In this document: positions 21,073 through 24,307 of the stretch, piece after piece
Numbering within the stretch: position 1 is the first letter of the stretch
Layout: each line of letters starts with the position of its first letter
NCBI GenBank assembly: GCA_030147325.1
Contig: JASLAA010000291.1
Location: 1 to 24,307, forward strand
Origin: Arthrobacter sp.
GTDB lineage: Bacteria > Actinomycetota > Actinomycetes > Actinomycetales > Micrococcaceae
DNA: 24,307 bases
Direction of reading: 5' to 3'
Translations under genes and position numbers: made by a program
Notes under the pieces: generated by a model
The model's input: only the letters and a program-made list of their open reading frames with translations
Told to the model about the DNA's origin: nothing
Database searches by the model: none

Positions 21073-22047
21073 TCAGTACGCGAAAGCACGGTCGAGTGCC
21101 TCGAGGATGCGATCGATGTCCGGCAGGTAATGCTCTTCCACGCGCGCCACGGGGTAGGGCATGTGGAAGCCGCCCACCCGGATGACGGGCGCCTCGAGGG
21201 ACAGGAACGCACGCTCCGAGATCCGGGCTGCGATCTCGCCGCCGATCCCACCGAAGGTCGGGGCCTCATGGGCGACGATCAGCCGCCCCGTGCGGGTCAC
21301 CGACGACGTGACGGTGTCGAAGTCGATCGGCGAGATGGAGCGGAGGTCGATGACCTCGATGCTCCTGCCGTCCTCCTCCGCTGCGGCTGCCGCCGCGAGG
21401 GCGACGGGCACAAGCGGCCCATAGGCCACGACGGTGGCATCCGTGCCGCGGCGCAGGACCTGCGCCGAGAAGGCATCCTGCCCAGGAGCGGACGTGTCCA
21501 CCTCGCCCTTGAGCCAGTAGCGGCGTTTCGGCTCGAACACGATGACCGGGTCCTCGCACGTCACGGCCTGCTGGATCATCCAGTAGGCGTCCTGCGGGTT
21601 GGACGGGGTGATGATCCTGAGCCCCGCCGTGTGCGCGAAGAGAGCCTCGGGCGACTCCGAGTGGTGCTCGACGCTCCCGATCCCGCCGCCGTAGGGGATC
21701 CGGATGACCACGGGGGCGCTCAGCATCCCGTCGCTACGCGTCCTGAGCTTGGCCAGCTGCGTGGTGATCTGGTTGAACCCCGGGAAGACGAATCCGTCGA
21801 ACTGGATCTCGCAGACGGGACGGTATCCCCTCAGCGCCAACCCGATCGCGGTGCCGATGATGCCGGACTCCGCCAGCGGCGTGTCCACGACCCTCAGGGC
21901 ACCGAAATCCTTCTTGAGTCCGTCGGTCACCCGGTAGACACCGCCGAGCTCGCCGATGTCCTCCCCCATCAGGAGAGTCTTCGGATCGCTCGTCAGGGCG
22001 GCCCGGAGCCCCTCGTTGATCGCCTTGGCGATGGTCATGGTTGCCAT
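21073..22047 (-). CDS. bkdB: Branched-chain 2-oxoacid dehydrogenase E1 component, beta subunit
   Basis: 324 residues, the usual length. Blocks are MTIAKAINEGLRAALTSDPK, TLLMGEDIGELGGVYRVTDGL, VVDTPLAESGIIGTAIGLAL, EIQFDGFVFPGFNQI, and VVIRIPYGGGIGSVEHHSESPEA near the active site. The C-terminal transketolase-like half is VIDLRSISPIDFDTVTSSVTRTGR, then LIVAHEAPTFGGIGGEIAARI. With the alpha subunit it forms the alpha2beta2 thiamine-diphosphate enzyme that decarboxylates 2-oxo acids from Val, Leu and Ile. The ATG at 22047 overlaps the alpha-subunit stop by one base (TGATG), with GGGGAG about 8 bases upstream. An ATG three codons later is a possible alternative. Confidence 0.93.
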   Translation of the reverse strand: MATMTIAKAINEGLRAALTSDPKTLLMGEDIGELGGVYRVTDGLKKDFGALRVVDTPLAESGIIGTAIGLALRGYRPVCEIQFDGFVFPGFNQITTQLAKLRTRSDGMLSAPVVIRIPYGGGIGSVEHHSESPEALFAHTAGLRIITPSNPQDAYWMIQQAVTCEDPVIVFEPKRRYWLKGEVDTSAPGQDAFSAQVLRRGTDATVVAYGPLVPVALAAAAAAEEDGRSIEVIDLRSISPIDFDTVTSSVTRTGRLIVAHEAPTFGGIGGEIAARISERAFLSLEAPVIRVGGFHMPYPVARVEEHYLPDIDRILEALDRAFAY

Positions 22048-23267
22048 CAGGCGTGCTCCCCTTCATCGGCGAATCCGGCCTCGTACTGCTCGAAGAAGGC
22101 CAGCTCCTCCTGGACGAGCGCGTGCGGCTCGGCGTACACGGTGGCGAACCGTTCGGCCAGCCGAGGCGGTGTCATCGCCAGCACGGCTTCCCGCAGATCG
22201 GCAGCCATCGCCCGGGACTCGGCGCCGAGGTCGTCGAAGAAGGCCTGGTCGGCCAGGCCGGCGTTCCGCAGGTAGGTCTCCAGCCGCACCAGCGGGTCAC
22301 GCGGCTGCCATTCCTGCTCGTCGCGGGACAAGCGGTACTTCGTGGGATCGTCCGCGGTGGTGTGGGCGCTCATCCGATAGGTGTAGGCCTCGATGAGGAC
22401 CGGCCCGTTGCCGGTGCGCGCATGCTCGAGCGCCCACCGGGTGACTGCTTCGACGGCGACGACGTCGTTCCCGTCCACCCTCACGCCCGGGAAGCCGTAG
22501 CCCTCGGCGCGCTGCGCCAGCGGCACCCTGGTCTGCACCGTCGACGGGACGGAGATGGCCCACTGGTTGTTCTGGCAGAAGAAGACCACCGGGGCATCGA
22601 AGGAGGCAGCGAACACCATCGACTCATGGATGTCCCCCTCCGAACTCGCACCGTCACCGAAGTAGGCGATCGATGCGGCAGCGGGGAGGGTGGGGTCCGC
22701 GAGCTGGTCGCGCTGCATCCCCATGGCGTAACCCACCGCGTGCAGGGACTGGGCCGCGAGCACGAGCGTGTACAGGTGGAAATTGCGCTCCCGGGGATCC
22801 CATCCGCCGTTGGTGACTCCCCGGAAGAGGCGGAGGATCTCGTGCAGTTCCACGCCGCGGGTCAGGGCGACGCCGTGTTCGCGGTAGGTGGGGAAGGCGT
22901 AGTCCTGGGGCTGGAGGGCCCTGCCGGAACCGATCTGGGCGGCTTCCTGACCCGTGAGCGGGACCCAGAGGGCCAGCTGACCCTGACGCTGGAGGGCGGT
23001 CGACTCCTGGTCGAAACGCCGTACCAGGAACATGTCGCGGTACAGGGACCGCAGGTGGGCCGGATCAGCGGACGCGAGGTAGGGCCCGAAGTCCACCGTG
23101 CTGCCGGACACCTGCGCCGTCAGGCCACTCGCCATGGATCCATCAGCGGCCAGGACTTGCAGCATGGCGCCGTCCGGTACCGCCTCATCGGTCCCGACGA
23201 CGGGGTGCACGGCACGCACGATCTCCTCGGCTTCGAACTCTGCTGCCGGCAGACGGTTACTGTTCAT
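22047..23267 (-). CDS. bkdA: Branched-chain 2-oxoacid dehydrogenase E1 component, alpha subunit
   Basis: 406 residues from the ATG at 23267, with GAGGAG six bases upstream. The thiamine-diphosphate motif is intact: GDG at 204-206 (AYFGDGASSEGDIHESMVFA) to NN at 233-234 (VVFFCQNNQWAISVPSTVQT). Other blocks are MFLVRRFDQESTALQRQGQL, GQEAAQIGSGRAL, FPTYREHGVALTRG, and the phosphorylation-loop region TYRMSAHTTADDPTKYR found in the branched-chain rather than pyruvate family. First gene of the bkdA-bkdB-bkdC transcript. Products (isobutyryl-, isovaleryl- and 2-methylbutyryl-CoA) are both catabolic intermediates and primers for the branched fatty acids of such bacteria. Confidence 0.93.
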   Translation of the reverse strand: MNSNRLPAAEFEAEEIVRAVHPVVGTDEAVPDGAMLQVLAADGSMASGLTAQVSGSTVDFGPYLASADPAHLRSLYRDMFLVRRFDQESTALQRQGQLALWVPLTGQEAAQIGSGRALQPQDYAFPTYREHGVALTRGVELHEILRLFRGVTNGGWDPRERNFHLYTLVLAAQSLHAVGYAMGMQRDQLADPTLPAAASIAYFGDGASSEGDIHESMVFAASFDAPVVFFCQNNQWAISVPSTVQTRVPLAQRAEGYGFPGVRVDGNDVVAVEAVTRWALEHARTGNGPVLIEAYTYRMSAHTTADDPTKYRLSRDEQEWQPRDPLVRLETYLRNAGLADQAFFDDLGAESRAMAADLREAVLAMTPPRLAERFATVYAEPHALVQEELAFFEQYEAGFADEGEHA

Positions 23268-23288
23268 CCCTGCTCCTCACCCGGCCCT

Positions 23289-23310
23289 TACATACCCTTT
23301 CGGGAATGTA
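23289..23310. promoter_or_regulatory. Interrupted inverted repeat in the bkd leader
   Basis: TACAT (23289-23293) and ATGTA (23306-23310) pair, with inner CCC and GGG arms (23295-23297, 23302-23304) and one symmetric A-A mismatch around a TTTC loop. It falls between the predicted bkd start point and the bkdA start codon, so it could be an operator or a leader hairpin. Confidence 0.4.
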
Positions 23311-23330
23311 TCCGTAAGTCATACACCGGA

Positions 23331-23360
23331 GAACATATGTTCCGGGGACATCCTGACCAA
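23331..23360 (-). promoter_or_regulatory. Putative bkd promoter with a palindrome on the -10
   Basis: On the minus strand TTGGTC (23360-23355), then 17 bases, then TATGTT (23337-23332), giving a start about 58 bases before bkdA. The -10 lies inside the perfect 12-bp palindrome GAACATATGTTC (23331-23342), which extends on both sides with CCGG if one base is allowed to bulge. A regulator bound here would block the promoter. The regulator (BkdR-like Lrp or another) is not in the window. Confidence 0.6.
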
Positions 23361-23400
23361 GACTAGTCAGCGCGGGCCCGCTGGCCTATTTAAGTCCGGA

Positions 23401-24307
23401 TCACCCTTGTCCGGGCCGATGTGCGTACTCTGCGCACAACTCCAGGAATCGCGTGTTCCCGGCTTCCTCGCCGATGGACACGCGGACACCCTCCGCTCCG
23501 AACGCCCGCACCGACAGTGCCTTCTCCGCGGCCCGCGCGGCGAAATCCTGGGTGTGTTCGCCGAGCGACAGCCAGACGAAGTTGCCCTCCGCCTCGGGTA
23601 CTGTCCAGCCCAGCGCGCGCAGGCCACCGACCACCCGCACGCGCTCGTCGACGATCGACTGCACCCGCGCGTCCACCTCGTCGATGTGCAGCAACGACGT
23701 CACCGCTGCGCGTTCGGCGACCTGGGACACCGCGAACGGGACGGCACTCACCCGCAGATGCTGGGTGAGGGACTGCTGAGCCACCGAGTACCCCACTCGA
23801 AGACCGGCCAGCCCGTGGGCTTTCGAGAAGGTGCGCAGGACGATCACATTCGCATGGTCGCGGTAGAGCTCGATCCCGTCCACGGCATCGGGGCGCCTCA
23901 CGAACTCCTGGTACGCCTCGTCGATGACGACGACGACCTGCTCGGGCACCTTCGCGAGGAACCGGACGACCTCGTCCCGGGTGAGGGCGGGCCCGGTGGG
24001 GTTGTTCGGCGTACAGAGCAGCACCACGCGGGTCCGGTCCGTGATCGCGGAAGCCATTGCGTCGAGGTCGTGGGTGCCATCCGCGCGGACGGGTACCTGG
24101 ACACCGTGGGCGCCGGCCAGCCCGACGCTGATGGGATAGGCCTCGAACGACCGCCAGGCATACACCACCTCGTCCGGAGCTTCGAAGTCGTTCTGCCCGG
24201 CGAAGGTCGCGAGGATCTGGTTCAGGGCTCCCAGGCTGCCGGCTCCCGTGACGATGTCAGCGGCAGGGACACCGAGGTACCCCTCCAGCGCGGTACGCAG
24301 TGCCGTT
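23401..24307 (-). CDS. hisC: Histidinol-phosphate/aromatic aminotransferase, N-terminus cut by window edge
   Basis: About 302 residues are visible; the start lies beyond the right edge. The frame continues past the internal GTG at 24168 with TALRTALEGYLGVPAADIVT, then GAGSLGALNQILATFAGQND, so that GTG is not the start. Blocks are DEVVYAWRSFEAYPISVGLAGA, LLCTPNNPTGPALTRDEVVRF, VVIDEAYQEFVRRPDAV, RTFSKAHGLAGLRVGY with the PLP lysine, and EGNFVWLSLGE. The sequence matches HisC (histidinol phosphate to imidazole-acetol phosphate, or the aromatic aminotransferase Pat variant). Whether it is the biosynthetic HisC or a second copy cannot be told: no his genes are visible and bkd genes lie downstream on the same strand. 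A short GC palindrome at 23368-23383 may end its message. Confidence 0.88.
   Translation of the reverse strand, partial: TALRTALEGYLGVPAADIVTGAGSLGALNQILATFAGQNDFEAPDEVVYAWRSFEAYPISVGLAGAHGVQVPVRADGTHDLDAMASAITDRTRVVLLCTPNNPTGPALTRDEVVRFLAKVPEQVVVVIDEAYQEFVRRPDAVDGIELYRDHANVIVLRTFSKAHGLAGLRVGYSVAQQSLTQHLRVSAVPFAVSQVAERAAVTSLLHIDEVDARVQSIVDERVRVVGGLRALGWTVPEAEGNFVWLSLGEHTQDFAARAAEKALSVRAFGAEGVRVSIGEEAGNTRFLELCAEYAHRPGQG

Noticed and set aside
20515..22275. 586-codon plus-strand open frame opposite the bkd genes
   Set aside because: Antisense to E2 and E1-beta, which are unmistakable; composition typical of a shadow frame. The same holds for 22041-23366 plus and 18181-19128 minus.
1..24307. 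tRNA, rRNA, insertion sequences, integrases
   Set aside because: No cloverleaf, rRNA segment, transposase motif or terminal repeat was recognised on reading both strands; no sign of a mobile element around the peptide locus.

Overview
The window is high-GC (clearly above 60%), densely coded DNA with strong G/C third-position bias. Small overlaps between neighbouring genes, GTG/TTG starts and several apparently leaderless promoters point to an actinobacterium. The gene content (fused rhamnulose-phosphate aldolase/dehydrogenase, WYL regulators, DUF2256/DUF3253 protein, bkd operon beside a hisC-like gene) fits Micrococcaceae such as Arthrobacter or a relative. That placement is an inference from protein resemblance only.

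Layout. (1) 1-3675: assorted small genes. These are a truncated PhnB-type VOC protein, a STAS-like small protein, a WYL-domain repressor divergent from a second PhnB-type VOC protein, a DUF1905 protein and a four-helix membrane protein. (2) 3672-10067: a complete intracellular L-rhamnose catabolic module. A LacI-family regulator and rhamnose mutarotase (rhaM) lie on the minus strand; rhaI, the fused rhaD (rhaEW-type) and rhaB lie on the plus strand. A 216-bp divergent control region carries a promoter and a LacI-type operator. No transporter for rhamnose is in the window. (3) 10056-12285: a DUF2256/DUF3253 protein, a six-helix membrane protein with acidic/histidine motifs, a two-CxxC zinc-ribbon protein, and an antitoxin-like excisionase-fold protein with no toxin beside it. 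(4) 12306-14938: a PucR-type regulator divergent from alanine dehydrogenase (ald), the arrangement of the AdeR/ald pair of Bacillus.

(5) 14953-17724 is the most interesting part. It encodes a 46-residue peptide that the gene-length cutoff had hidden. The peptide has a Sec-like signal sequence followed by two exact copies of AASWDWPK separated by SQPT. Behind it in the same operon are a stand-alone protein resembling the C-terminal (SpaB_C / thiopeptide-type) domain of lantibiotic dehydratases and a GTGA-coupled 63-residue protein. Divergent from it is a regulator with a TrmB-like N-terminus and a LuxR-type C-terminus. The gap between them holds an array of GTTCCG-containing inverted repeats. 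I read this as a candidate, possibly undescribed, RiPP or secreted-peptide-signal system.

(6) 17759-24307: a fold-type I aminotransferase with a textbook leaderless promoter, a 14-bp tandem repeat, and a minus-strand operon for the branched-chain 2-oxoacid dehydrogenase complex (E1-alpha, E1-beta, E2). A small membrane protein follows the operon. A palindrome sits exactly on the -10 of the operon promoter. Last is a hisC-type aminotransferase that runs off the right edge. No tRNA, rRNA, CRISPR array, insertion sequence or replication origin was recognised.
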